Positions 1 through 5,984 of a stretch of 15,662 nucleotides of DNA are shown here, one piece after another (the first letter of the stretch is position 1; each line of letters opens with the position of its first letter). This DNA is from Candidatus Andersenbacteria bacterium RIFCSPHIGHO2_02_FULL_45_11 (GTDB lineage Bacteria; Patescibacteriota; Andersenbacteria; UBA10190), in the NCBI GenBank assembly GCA_001817055.1, contig MHHP01000001.1, positions 1 through 15,662 on the forward strand, written 5' to 3'. The notes below the pieces were generated by a model, which saw only the letters and a list, made by a program, of their open reading frames with translations, did not search any database and had not been told where the DNA came from. The position numbers and the translations under genes were made by a program.

Positions 1-1055
1 TCCGGCAATGCATTGTGCGGAATGTTGCCTACTTCAATTTGATTAGGGCCAAATAGCGCGCTAGATTTCAATACCGTTTTATCCCCTTCCACAGTATTAG
101 GAGCAGGTACTTCTTGCACGGGGTGGCCATCTCGCCAGCGGCCAAGCTCTTCGTCCGCATCACTGCGCTCTCCCGTCAGCTCGACCGTACCCAGTGTGTT
201 ATTATCAACCCCCGCAATTGTAGTTACTTCTATATCGCTCGAAAGTAAATCATCGCGCACAGCAATCAGGTTTTCAAGAAATGTGTTGCGCTCGCCAGAG
301 GAGCTTTCAGTGTCGCCTTGCTTCAAATAGTTTCCGACTGGGAGCAGCTCTTTGAGAGAAGGGAATATTTGGCGATACGATTTTGGTTCGATGTCTTGAA
401 TGCTTCTTTTTACTCGCAAAGATGAGTGAATTAAATTCATATACTGCCTCACCGGCAAGCTCCAAGTAGTTGGAAATATCCCACCTTCCCATGGTAAATA
501 TGCAGCGCTCGCCCCTTGGCTTGGCGTACCCAGCATCACAAATTGGTCTATCTCTCCCTCTTCGTATTCATCGCTAGCAATATATTGCTGTACCAGCAAT
601 CCACCCATACTGTGTGCCACAATATCCACCTTCCTTGTCTTTTGTTTAGCTTCTGCGATTATGGGCGCTAAAAATTCTTGTGCCGATTCCGCATTTGGTT
701 GTCGCCAATCGTAATACGCAACAAACAGGTCTGTATCTTGTACGTAGCCTTCTGCTTCCAACCGCATCTCCAACCCTTGATATATTTTATTGAACGGAAC
801 AGCTTTCCATGTTCCCACTTGCCTATCAGCGAATAAAGCCCCAGTGTTATATGAACCAACTATACCTGGCACAATTACAACTGCATCTCTAGTTGCTCGG
901 CAGGCAGGTGAACTAGGAAATGTGACACAAGGATCCGGCAGCGGTGTTGGTGTGGGGTCAGGCGGCGGCCCGATGAGTACAAAAGCATGTGCGGAAAACG
1001 AATACAGACAACCCGCAACAAATAGACTAAAGACCAATATATGCTTAACCCTCAT
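1..1055 (-). CDS. Secreted LCAT/lipase-like alpha/beta hydrolase, C-terminus cut off
   Basis: Partial gene: 351 codons are visible and the 3' end lies beyond the left edge. It looks like an exported esterase or acyltransferase of the lecithin:cholesterol acyltransferase/triacylglycerol lipase type. Residues 1-24 form a signal peptide. A VAGC sequence ending at Cys16 fits a lipobox, but a type I cleavage after SAHA24 fits equally well. A Pro/Thr-rich linker follows (about 30-41). The fold signatures are VIVPGIVGS (60-68, oxyanion region), YYDWRQP (114-120, an LCAT-like signature) and the nucleophile elbow VAHSMGG with Ser149. Asp325 in EGDKTV and His347 in PHNAL are the likely rest of the triad. 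The ATG at 1055 overlaps the end of the upstream membrane-protein gene by 11 nt, so translation is probably coupled. The substrate cannot be told from the sequence. Confidence 0.82.
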   Translation of the reverse strand, partial: MRVKHILVFSLFVAGCLYSFSAHAFVLIGPPPDPTPTPLPDPCVTFPSSPACRATRDAVVIVPGIVGSYNTGALFADRQVGTWKAVPFNKIYQGLEMRLEAEGYVQDTDLFVAYYDWRQPNAESAQEFLAPIIAEAKQKTRKVDIVAHSMGGLLVQQYIASDEYEEGEIDQFVMLGTPSQGASAAYLPWEGGIFPTTWSLPVRQYMNLIHSSLRVKRSIQDIEPKSYRQIFPSLKELLPVGNYLKQGDTESSSGERNTFLENLIAVRDDLLSSDIEVTTIAGVDNNTLGTVELTGERSDADEELGRWRDGHPVQEVPAPNTVEGDKTVLKSSALFGPNQIEVGNIPHNALP

Positions 1056-1368
1056 AAAAAGATTTTGCACCCATACTGGCAACAATGCCCAGCAGCACTG
1101 ACAAGATAATAACGCCGCCGATAGCACCCGCGATAGGGTATAAAATGATTTTCGCAATAAATTTTTTCTTGTCTTTTTTGTAGTTTTTTCTTTTTATATA
1201 TAGATAGACTAATGGCAACAAACCAAAGAAAATTGGAAAATAAATAAAGCTGGAAACAAAAATTTCCGATGATGCCACTACCCACTTGTCGCCACTAGAA
1301 GGATAAACCTCTGGATTCCTGCCGTACCATTCCAAAATCTTATCAACTAGCATTCTTTTATTGTACAC
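1045..1368 (-). CDS. Small two-span membrane protein of unknown function
   Basis: I do not recognise a family. The 107-aa product has a polar N-terminal part (about 1-36), a hydrophobic segment at about 37-58, a very basic Lys-rich loop at about 59-69, and a second hydrophobic Gly-rich segment at about 72-99. The basic loop suggests that it faces the cytoplasm with both ends outside. The start is uncertain: GTG at 1368 is used here and ATG at 1353 would give 102 aa; neither has a convincing Shine-Dalgarno sequence. The same frame stays open for another 52 codons upstream, to a stop at 1525-1527, without a start codon, and reads like protein, so this may be the 3' part of a longer broken gene. 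The stop overlaps the start of the hydrolase gene. Confidence 0.6.
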   Translation of the reverse strand: MYNKRMLVDKILEWYGRNPEVYPSSGDKWVVASSEIFVSSFIYFPIFFGLLPLVYLYIKRKNYKKDKKKFIAKIILYPIAGAIGGVIILSVLLGIVASMGAKSFYEG

Positions 1369-1765
1369 CTGTTTTATTTCAATCTGTTCAAAATCAAAAA
1401 GCTCCCTTTTTATAGGAAGCTCTTTGCGGGAACGACAAGCTTTTCCGATCGCTTTCCCTTCATACCAGGGACTCTCGGTAGACCCAGTAGGCCAGTGTGT
1501 TGCCTTTAACCGAACAAGTCGGGCTTAGTATACAACTCCTGTCTTTGGTCGGAAAACCAAAGATTACCGACTCTCACCGTTCCGCAATCATGGTAGCAAA
1601 TCGCACGTGCCTTAGCAAATGCTTTTAATAAGATTGATCTCTCATGATTTTCATTAACGATTCCAAAAAATCGTACCAATTGTATTTTCTCCAAATACCA
1701 GCCTCGTAGTATATTTCTAGTAGTTTGAGCATTTCAGGAGAGTATCCTTCTGTTGGAATCGGCAT
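1369..1765 (-). pseudogene. Possible decayed or frameshifted gene in a region with no intact gene
   Basis: The 478-base stretch 1369-1846 holds no recognisable intact gene. On the minus strand three overlapping frames carry protein-like sequence. The first is a 46-codon ORF at 1765-1625 starting MPIPTEGYSPEML. A second frame, ending at 1506, includes the text AKARAICYHDCGTVRVG. A third frame is open from 1524 and runs straight into the membrane-protein gene; it includes PTGSTESPWYEGKAIGK. Each change of frame is a -1 step. Two frameshifts would give one protein of roughly 240 aa. I know no family for it. Alternatives are a structured RNA or chance open frames. A small perfect hairpin lies at 1543-1562 (7-bp stem). 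Confidence 0.3.
1391..1425 (-). terminator. Possible rho-independent terminator, minus strand
   Basis: On the minus strand AAGAGCTTCC pairs with GGGAGCTTTT around a short A-rich loop. The core is 7 bp with one wobble, extended by A-U pairs, and it is followed by TTTTTGATTTTG. It could end transcription from the DpnI gene or from whatever occupies 1430-1846. If the neighbouring frame is really coding (see the possible decayed gene), this would instead be inside a gene. Confidence 0.4.
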
Positions 1766-1825
1766 AAGTATTTCTATTGATTGTATTTAATTGCTAGCTC
1801 CCTGCTGATTCTCACGCCCTGATCG

Positions 1826-1850
1826 TTGATCGTTTTTCAAAAAAGATCAA
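1826..1850 (-). terminator. Hairpin at the end of the DpnI gene
   Basis: The inverted repeat TTGATC...GATCAA overlaps the stop codon of the DpnI homologue. Its inner part is a T run facing an A run, so a long A/T-rich stem is possible after one mismatch. It may act as a weak terminator or protect the 3' end. No U tract follows the outer stem. Confidence 0.35.
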
Positions 1851-2626
1851 GCGATATTTCGTATTCTGTATTGTCCTCTATCAATAAACTCCAGATAATG
1901 TTTATCGCGTAGTATTTGTAGCTGTTGTCGGATTTTTTCCTTAATATGATTATTATCTTGATGTTTGCGCTTCAAAATACTTTCAAATGAGTACATTTCC
2001 ATGAGTGAAAATTCGTTCATACCAAACGATTCAACGCAAGTCATGATATCTAAAAGCCAGCCTTTAGAGGCGCTGTCTTTTTCTTCTCTTAAAAATAATG
2101 TTTTGTTCCAACTTATTGCCACTCTTTCCTTAGTTTCAATGATTCCATTTTTAATCAAGAATATTTTCCCAGATTGAGGAATTGTACTTAAGAGAATATT
2201 ACAACCTACCCACCCAGCCCGTCTGGCAGTATTAGCGAGAGGTTTCCTTTTTTCAATAATTTCGGGTACAAAAAAATGTTTGGGAATAACGAAAAAGTTT
2301 AAGACTGAAAAATTTTGTAAGCTGTAGTTGAGTAAAAAGAAATTTGGATTTTTTGTACTTTTCAATCGGTCAATCATGGTTCCATATGCGCCATCTACTA
2401 TTTTTGCGCCTATAGCATCTTTTTTGCTTTTAAGCTCATAATCTTCGTTACAATTTTTGCAAAAAAAGTCTGCGACCGGCTTATTGTTTTCATATTTGCC
2501 TAAATCTGATTTTCCGCAATTAGGACAGTAGATTTGTTTGTTAACCCAATCTTCCGTCAAGACTCTTATTTTTTGCGACTGACTTGTATACTCCTCTGCT
2601 ATCTTTTTATCAAAAAATAAATCCAT
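1847..2626 (-). CDS. dpnC: DpnI-type methyl-directed restriction endonuclease
   Basis: The 259-aa product is a full-length, close homologue of DpnI (about 254 aa), the type IIM enzyme that cuts GATC only when the adenine is N6-methylated. The PD-(D/E)XK nuclease domain has Asp53, Glu64 and Lys66 in VADF and ELKSK, at the positions I recall for DpnI. The zinc site is Cys34-Cys37 with Cys56-Cys59. The DpnI-like strings NPNFF, RRAGWVGCNI and HIKEKIRQQLQILRDKHYLEF are conserved; the last belongs to the C-terminal winged-helix domain (about 183-259), which also reads methylated DNA in DpnI. No GATC methylase is present, as expected if the host leaves GATC unmethylated. The gene is AT-richer than the housekeeping genes, consistent with transfer. 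It has its own promoter copy (2680-2708) and a leader of about 46 nt containing a short ORF; GAAGAAG about 6 nt before the ATG may serve as Shine-Dalgarno. Confidence 0.93.
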   Translation of the reverse strand: MDLFFDKKIAEEYTSQSQKIRVLTEDWVNKQIYCPNCGKSDLGKYENNKPVADFFCKNCNEDYELKSKKDAIGAKIVDGAYGTMIDRLKSTKNPNFFLLNYSLQNFSVLNFFVIPKHFFVPEIIEKRKPLANTARRAGWVGCNILLSTIPQSGKIFLIKNGIIETKERVAISWNKTLFLREEKDSASKGWLLDIMTCVESFGMNEFSLMEMYSFESILKRKHQDNNHIKEKIRQQLQILRDKHYLEFIDRGQYRIRNIA

Positions 2627-2628
2627 AG

Positions 2629-2673
2629 TTACTTCTTCTGTCGACCGAGCATTATTCGATAATAGCTTTTCAT
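2629..2673 (-). promoter_or_regulatory. Possible 14-codon leader peptide before the DpnI gene
   Basis: The ATG at 2673 lies at the same place in the 64-bp repeat as the start codon of the KilA-N gene, 6 nt after the -10 box, so it would be the first codon of a leaderless transcript. It encodes MKSYYRIMLGRQKK and stops (TAA) 2 nt before the DpnI ATG, a spacing that would allow reinitiation or coupling. It may be a real leader ORF or just the relic of a duplicated 5' end. No homology can be claimed for so short a peptide. Confidence 0.3.
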
Positions 2674-2734
2674 ACGCTAAATATAGCCGTACATTTGCGG
2701 GTTTACAATATGAGGATTGTACGGTTTACGAACA
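2671..2734 (-). repeat. 64-bp promoter-bearing direct repeat, copy 1
   Basis: It matches copy 2 (4020-4083) at 58 of 64 positions by my alignment. It contains an inverted repeat, CCGTACA (2687-2693) and TGTACGG (2718-2724). One arm lies in the spacer between -35 and -10, the other just upstream of the -35 box, as expected of a repressor operator. It separates the DpnI gene from the 153-aa gene. Confidence 0.85.
2680..2708 (-). promoter_or_regulatory. Promoter of the DpnI gene
   Basis: On the minus strand the -35 box TTGTAA and the -10 box TATATT are separated by exactly 17 bp. Transcription should begin near 2673, giving a leader of about 46 nt before the DpnI start. The identical boxes and spacing are found in repeat copy 2. 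Confidence 0.65.
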
Positions 2735-2742
2735 CCCATCCC

Positions 2743-3204
2743 CTACTCCACTATCTCTAATCTACTATATTCGTGTTTTTCAAATTCGTCCCAATACTTC
2801 TTTTCGTAGTCGTATATTACAACGCCAAAGTATCCGCCATTCTTCTTTGCCATCTTCTCCATATCTGCTTTGGTGTGCTCCCTTTTAAAATCACGCCATG
2901 CCAATTTATTTGCAAGTCCATCATGGATCGCGAACTCTTCAAAATCATCCAGAATGGGCATGATTTTTGTTTCATACACCTCGCTATCAAGGACAGGCCT
3001 GCCTTCGAAGTCTTCCGATAAATCCGAGGAATCAAAATCTTTTGCGTATTGAAGAAGATGGCTCTCAAGCTTTTCTGTTTCCTTCGAGCGCTTCTTATAG
3101 CCTGTGTCAGGCAACGTATCGCCAAGAATACCGAATATACCATCGTTTATTGCAACTGCCGCTATCAAGTCCCTATACTGCTTTTTTGTAAGTTCTATAT
3201 TCAT
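2743..3204 (-). CDS. Acidic hypothetical protein, partner of the KilA-N protein
   Basis: I do not recognise a family. The 153-aa product is acidic, predicted soluble and probably mainly helical, with no signal peptide or membrane segment. It starts MNIELTKKQYRDLIAAV and ends in a charged Glu-rich tail. The start codon overlaps the stop codon of the KilA-N gene as ATGA (3201-3204), so the two proteins are almost certainly made together and may act together. The next thing downstream is repeat copy 1, so the gene closes the two-gene unit bracketed by the 64-bp repeats. An antitoxin, regulator or accessory defence role is possible, but nothing in the sequence decides this. Confidence 0.75.
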   Translation of the reverse strand: MNIELTKKQYRDLIAAVAINDGIFGILGDTLPDTGYKKRSKETEKLESHLLQYAKDFDSSDLSEDFEGRPVLDSEVYETKIMPILDDFEEFAIHDGLANKLAWRDFKREHTKADMEKMAKKNGGYFGVVIYDYEKKYWDEFEKHEYSRLEIVE

Positions 3205-4022
3205 GGTTTTAATTTATTAATCGATGGATTTCCTACTAATAAATTCATTTGAGTGATTGCGGTTTCGTTCAATTTCAACAACCGTTCTTTTTGAGTCATC
3301 CCCATTTTAATAAATTCTGCATTTAAACTTTCTAAATTCGCCAAACACACAAGCTGCGCAACGTCGGCATAGTCTCTCATATTCCCTTCTTTTCTTTTAT
3401 TGTTGTCTTTCCACTCTTTTGCCGTTACTCCGAATAGTGCAACATTTAAGACATCAGCTTCGTTTGCATACGTTATAACTGCCTGTTGCTGTGATAGTTT
3501 TTGAGGTACGACAATATTTTGCAATATTGCATCGGTATGAATTCTATAATTTATTTTAGTTAACTGGCGTTTAACGTTCCACCCCAAAGCAAGCCTCTCG
3601 CTTTCTTCGGCTTTAAGGCGCTGAAATTCTTTAATCAAGTACAGTTTAAATTGGGGCGAAAGCCATGTAGCAAATTCAAATGCGATATCTTTGTGCGCAA
3701 ACGTTCCGCCATACCTTCCGGCAGTAGAGCGTATACCTATGGCGTTAGTTTTCTCAATCCAGCGTTTTGCGGATACTATAAACCCATTAGAACCAACCTC
3801 ATTTTTAATGTTATGGAATTCCATAACATTAAAGGCCGGATTATACATCTGCTCCCAAGAACCCATAAATTCAATAGTGTACTTAGTCGTCAGCCAATTT
3901 ATAATGACAATGCCCGTTGCTTGAGTATCCTTAAACTTTGCCATGTCGGTTAGAGAAATATAGTCCTCCTTATTTCTCTGCATGATTGCCACCTGCAATC
4001 CTTGTAGCGTTATCTTCTTCAT
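3201..4022 (-). CDS. KilA-N domain-containing protein
   Basis: The 273-aa product has an N-terminal KilA-N domain (about 12-125), a DNA-binding-type module common in phages, large DNA viruses and bacterial accessory regions. Diagnostic text includes DYISLTDMAKF, INWLTTKYTIEFMGSWEQ, SAKRWIEKTNAIGI and FEFATWLSPQFKLYLIKEF. The C-terminal part (about 140-245, with QLTKINYRIHTDAI and ADVLNVALFGVTAKEW) matches the longer bacterial type of KilA-N protein as I recall it. ATG at 4022 lies 6 nt behind the -10 box of repeat copy 2, so translation is probably leaderless. The stop overlaps the next start (ATGA). Its DNA contains a 30-bp perfect palindrome (3804-3833). Exact function is unknown; a transcription-regulator or phage-defence role is inference. 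Confidence 0.9.
   Translation of the reverse strand: MKKITLQGLQVAIMQRNKEDYISLTDMAKFKDTQATGIVIINWLTTKYTIEFMGSWEQMYNPAFNVMEFHNIKNEVGSNGFIVSAKRWIEKTNAIGIRSTAGRYGGTFAHKDIAFEFATWLSPQFKLYLIKEFQRLKAEESERLALGWNVKRQLTKINYRIHTDAILQNIVVPQKLSQQQAVITYANEADVLNVALFGVTAKEWKDNNKRKEGNMRDYADVAQLVCLANLESLNAEFIKMGMTQKERLLKLNETAITQMNLLVGNPSINKLKP
3804..3833. repeat. 30-bp perfect palindrome inside the KilA-N gene
   Basis: The left half TTTAATGTTATGGAA is followed directly by its exact reverse complement, with an EcoRI-type GAATTC at the centre. It encodes FNVMEFHNIK, within the conserved stretch of the KilA-N domain. The mRNA could fold into a tight hairpin and single-stranded DNA into a cruciform. Confidence 0.95.
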
Positions 4023-4083
4023 ACGCTAAATATAGCCGTACATTTGGGGCTTTACAATACGGAGATCGTACGGTTTACGAACA
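4020..4083 (-). repeat. 64-bp promoter-bearing direct repeat, copy 2
   Basis: Second copy of the element at 2671-2734, with six differences confined to the middle. The first three minus-strand codon bases of the KilA-N gene (4022-4020) form its end. The inverted repeat is CCGTAC/GTACGG here, one base pair shorter than in copy 1. Together the copies flank the KilA-N and 153-aa genes. Confidence 0.85.
4029..4057 (-). promoter_or_regulatory. Promoter of the KilA-N gene, probably leaderless
   Basis: TTGTAA, 17 bp, TATATT on the minus strand, then TAGCGT and the ATG. With the usual 6-7 nt from -10 to the transcription start, the RNA would begin at or next to the A of the start codon. Confidence 0.65.
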
Positions 4084-4084
4084 T

Positions 4085-4110
4085 GGATTCCGGATCAAGT
4101 CCAGAATGAC
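4085..4110 (-). repeat. REP-like hairpin after the PfkB gene
   Basis: Read on the minus strand, GTCATTCTGGA and TCCGGAATCC form an 8-bp stem (one wobble) around CTTGA. It starts a few bases after the stop of the PfkB gene. The sequence GTCATTCYGG...CCGGAATCC recurs at 8553-8580, after the stop of galT. It is probably a dispersed element or 3'-end stabiliser; the TTTTTGA between stop and hairpin precedes the stem, so it is not a normal terminator. Confidence 0.6.
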
Positions 4111-4117
4111 TCAAAAA

Positions 4118-5101
4118 TTATATCGTATCAAACACGCGGGGGGTTATATCCACGTACTCTTGTATCATATGCGCTATTGCACCCTGTTCCAAGAGACCTT
4201 CGCGTCCACCTATGTGCTGCACCACCGATGCCGCATTTGCCCCACCCCACTGCATCGCCTCCGGAATTGTTTTCTTGTTCACAAGTGCTGCTAAAAACCC
4301 AGACCCGTACGCATCGCCCGCTCCCGTACGCTCGACTTCTTTCACCGGGAACCGCGCAAGATGATATATCTGCCGCCCATCAGATGCGTACGAACCATCC
4401 GGCCCATCGGTGATAACAACGGTAGAAATTCCGATATCATGAAATGCCTTTGCAAGAACTTTTACATCACGCGTTTCAACCTCAAGTACTCGCGCCGCCT
4501 CTTCACGGTTTACAAATATAATCGCAGTTTTCGCAAGCAGTGGCATCAGTAAATCTTTCCCTAATTTTATCTGATGCGTACCCGGATTGAACGCAACCCT
4601 TACATTTGGATGCAGTTCAAGATATGCCACAACCTGCTGGTGCAGCACTTCTACGCCGCCCTCCGACGCAGATGTAAGATATATCCATGACGGGCTCGCA
4701 AGATCTGGCAGCGTATAGGTTCTCGGCTCATGGTAGACCAAAATCGTACGCTCAGATTTAAAGTTAATGACAATTGAAAGGTTTGTTCCATGCTTAGCAT
4801 CAATTGCAACAAACGCAGTGTCCACCTTATTCTGTTGAAAAATCTCGAGCGCACGTTTGCCTTCATCATCGTCACCTACAATCGTATAAATCCCCGTACT
4901 GCAGCCTAATCGCGCAACTCCAATTGCATGATTTGCGGCATTTCCAACAGCTGAAATAATCGTTTTTGAATCAACCCCAATTTTTTCTCCATAATCCAAA
5001 CAGAGCATGCAGCTGTGCCCGTCTATCGCACATTGTACACTCGCATCGTGCAGCCCCAAGAAAATATCCTCCGTGCTATCCCCAATTGCAACAATGTCCA
5101 T
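4118..5101 (-). CDS. PfkB-family carbohydrate kinase
   Basis: The 327-aa product is a ribokinase/PfkB-family kinase that phosphorylates a sugar or nucleoside with ATP. The N-terminal glycine region is AVGNAANHAIGVARLG (51-66). FNPG (171-174) and VNREEA (197-202) follow, and the C-terminal signature RTGAGDAYGSGFLAAL (258-273) includes Asp263, the catalytic base. ATG at 5101 starts MDIVAIGDSTEDIF, the usual family N-terminus; a start at 5137 would overlap fba by 32 nt and add an unlikely basic tail. The stop of fba lies 4 nt upstream, so the gene is the third of tpiA-fba-pfkB. That neighbourhood hints at fructose-6-phosphate as substrate, but motifs alone do not separate this from ribokinase- or adenosine kinase-like enzymes. 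Confidence 0.85.
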   Translation of the reverse strand: MDIVAIGDSTEDIFLGLHDASVQCAIDGHSCMLCLDYGEKIGVDSKTIISAVGNAANHAIGVARLGCSTGIYTIVGDDDEGKRALEIFQQNKVDTAFVAIDAKHGTNLSIVINFKSERTILVYHEPRTYTLPDLASPSWIYLTSASEGGVEVLHQQVVAYLELHPNVRVAFNPGTHQIKLGKDLLMPLLAKTAIIFVNREEAARVLEVETRDVKVLAKAFHDIGISTVVITDGPDGSYASDGRQIYHLARFPVKEVERTGAGDAYGSGFLAALVNKKTIPEAMQWGGANAASVVQHIGGREGLLEQGAIAHMIQEYVDITPRVFDTI

Positions 5102-5105
5102 CTTA

Positions 5106-5984
5106 TCAGTATATCGCAGCCGTCTTGGAAGAGCCAAACAATTCTATTTTTTCCTCCACCACAAGTTGCATTGCATCTCTTGCAGGCCCCATTATTTTTC
5201 GAGGATCATACGAATCGTGCTTTTCAGAAAAATACGCGCCCGCCGCTCGCTCAAACGCAATACGAAGCTCTGTATCAACATTCACCTTGCACACATGCGT
5301 TGTACATGCCTGCTGCAAATGCTTTGACGCAATACCAGACGCACCATGAATAACAAGCGGTACATCAAACACAGCTTTTTGAATTTCTTCTAAAAGTTCA
5401 AATCGAATATATTCTTGCCCCGTAAATGCTCCATGAATAGTCCCAACAGATACCGCGAGAGCGTCCACTCCCGTACGGTCGACAAAATCTCGAGCTTGTT
5501 TGGGATCAGTAAAAAAAGAGTCGGGAGTTTGCCCACCATGCAATTCCTTCACTCCTTCATGGCCCACGATTGCGCCAAGCTCCGCCTCCACCCACACCCC
5601 ACGCGCATGCGCATACTCTACAACTTGTTTTGTTTTTAGAATATTTTCTTCAATGGGCAATGGTGACAAATCGATCATAACAGACGTATACCCTGCCTCA
5701 ATACAATGCTTTGCCATATCAAAACTTTTCCCATGATCTAAGTGCATAATAACGGGAACTGGTGATGCTTTTGCAACGGTTGCAATAATATTCGACAACA
5801 CAGGCAGTGTTGCGTACTCAATAGCGCCTTCCGATGTTTGGACAATCACAGGTGATGCATGTTTTTCTGCTCCTCGTACAATTGCCTGAACCATTTCCAT
5901 ATTTGAGGCATTAAACGCCCCTATTGCATATTCTGCATGCAGTGCATCGGTAAGAATTTGATGCGGCTTAGCGAGCATAGGCAT
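5106..5984 (-). CDS. fba: Class II fructose-bisphosphate aldolase
   Basis: The zinc-dependent enzyme splits fructose-1,6-bisphosphate into dihydroxyacetone phosphate and glyceraldehyde-3-phosphate, or the reverse. The 292 aa are the normal length. Asp83-His84 in HLDHGKSF supply the catalytic acid and a zinc ligand; the other zinc histidines are His184 (GTIHG) and His213 (IHGASG). EAELG (133-137) and NVDTE (235-239) are the usual phosphate and substrate loops. The gene overlaps the 3' end of tpiA by 17 nt. The start may instead be the ATG at 5978, two codons in, which is better spaced from AGTAGG. Tagatose-bisphosphate aldolases are close relatives, but the tpiA neighbour favours fructose-bisphosphate. 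Confidence 0.95.
   Translation of the reverse strand: MPMLAKPHQILTDALHAEYAIGAFNASNMEMVQAIVRGAEKHASPVIVQTSEGAIEYATLPVLSNIIATVAKASPVPVIMHLDHGKSFDMAKHCIEAGYTSVMIDLSPLPIEENILKTKQVVEYAHARGVWVEAELGAIVGHEGVKELHGGQTPDSFFTDPKQARDFVDRTGVDALAVSVGTIHGAFTGQEYIRFELLEEIQKAVFDVPLVIHGASGIASKHLQQACTTHVCKVNVDTELRIAFERAAGAYFSEKHDSYDPRKIMGPARDAMQLVVEEKIELFGSSKTAAIY

Noticed and set aside
790..1101. 103-codon plus-strand frame
   Set aside because: It lies antisense to the hydrolase signal peptide region, whose frame has clear motifs; the plus frame has low-complexity Gly/Ser text and no homology.
1430..1620. tRNA, tmRNA, RNase P or other known structured RNA
   Set aside because: Small hairpins exist, but there is no cloverleaf, no T-loop sequence, and none of the conserved blocks I know for these RNAs.
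2671..4083. 64-bp repeats as ends of a transposon
   Set aside because: They are direct, contain a promoter and part of a start codon, no transposase or integrase lies between them, and no target-site duplication is visible.
4085..4110. Rho-independent terminator of the PfkB gene
   Set aside because: The T run precedes the stem on the minus strand and nothing U-rich follows, so a REP-like element fits better.
5102..5137. Longer start for the PfkB kinase
   Set aside because: It would overlap fba by 32 nt and adds a basic tail absent from the family; ATG at 5101 gives the usual N-terminus.
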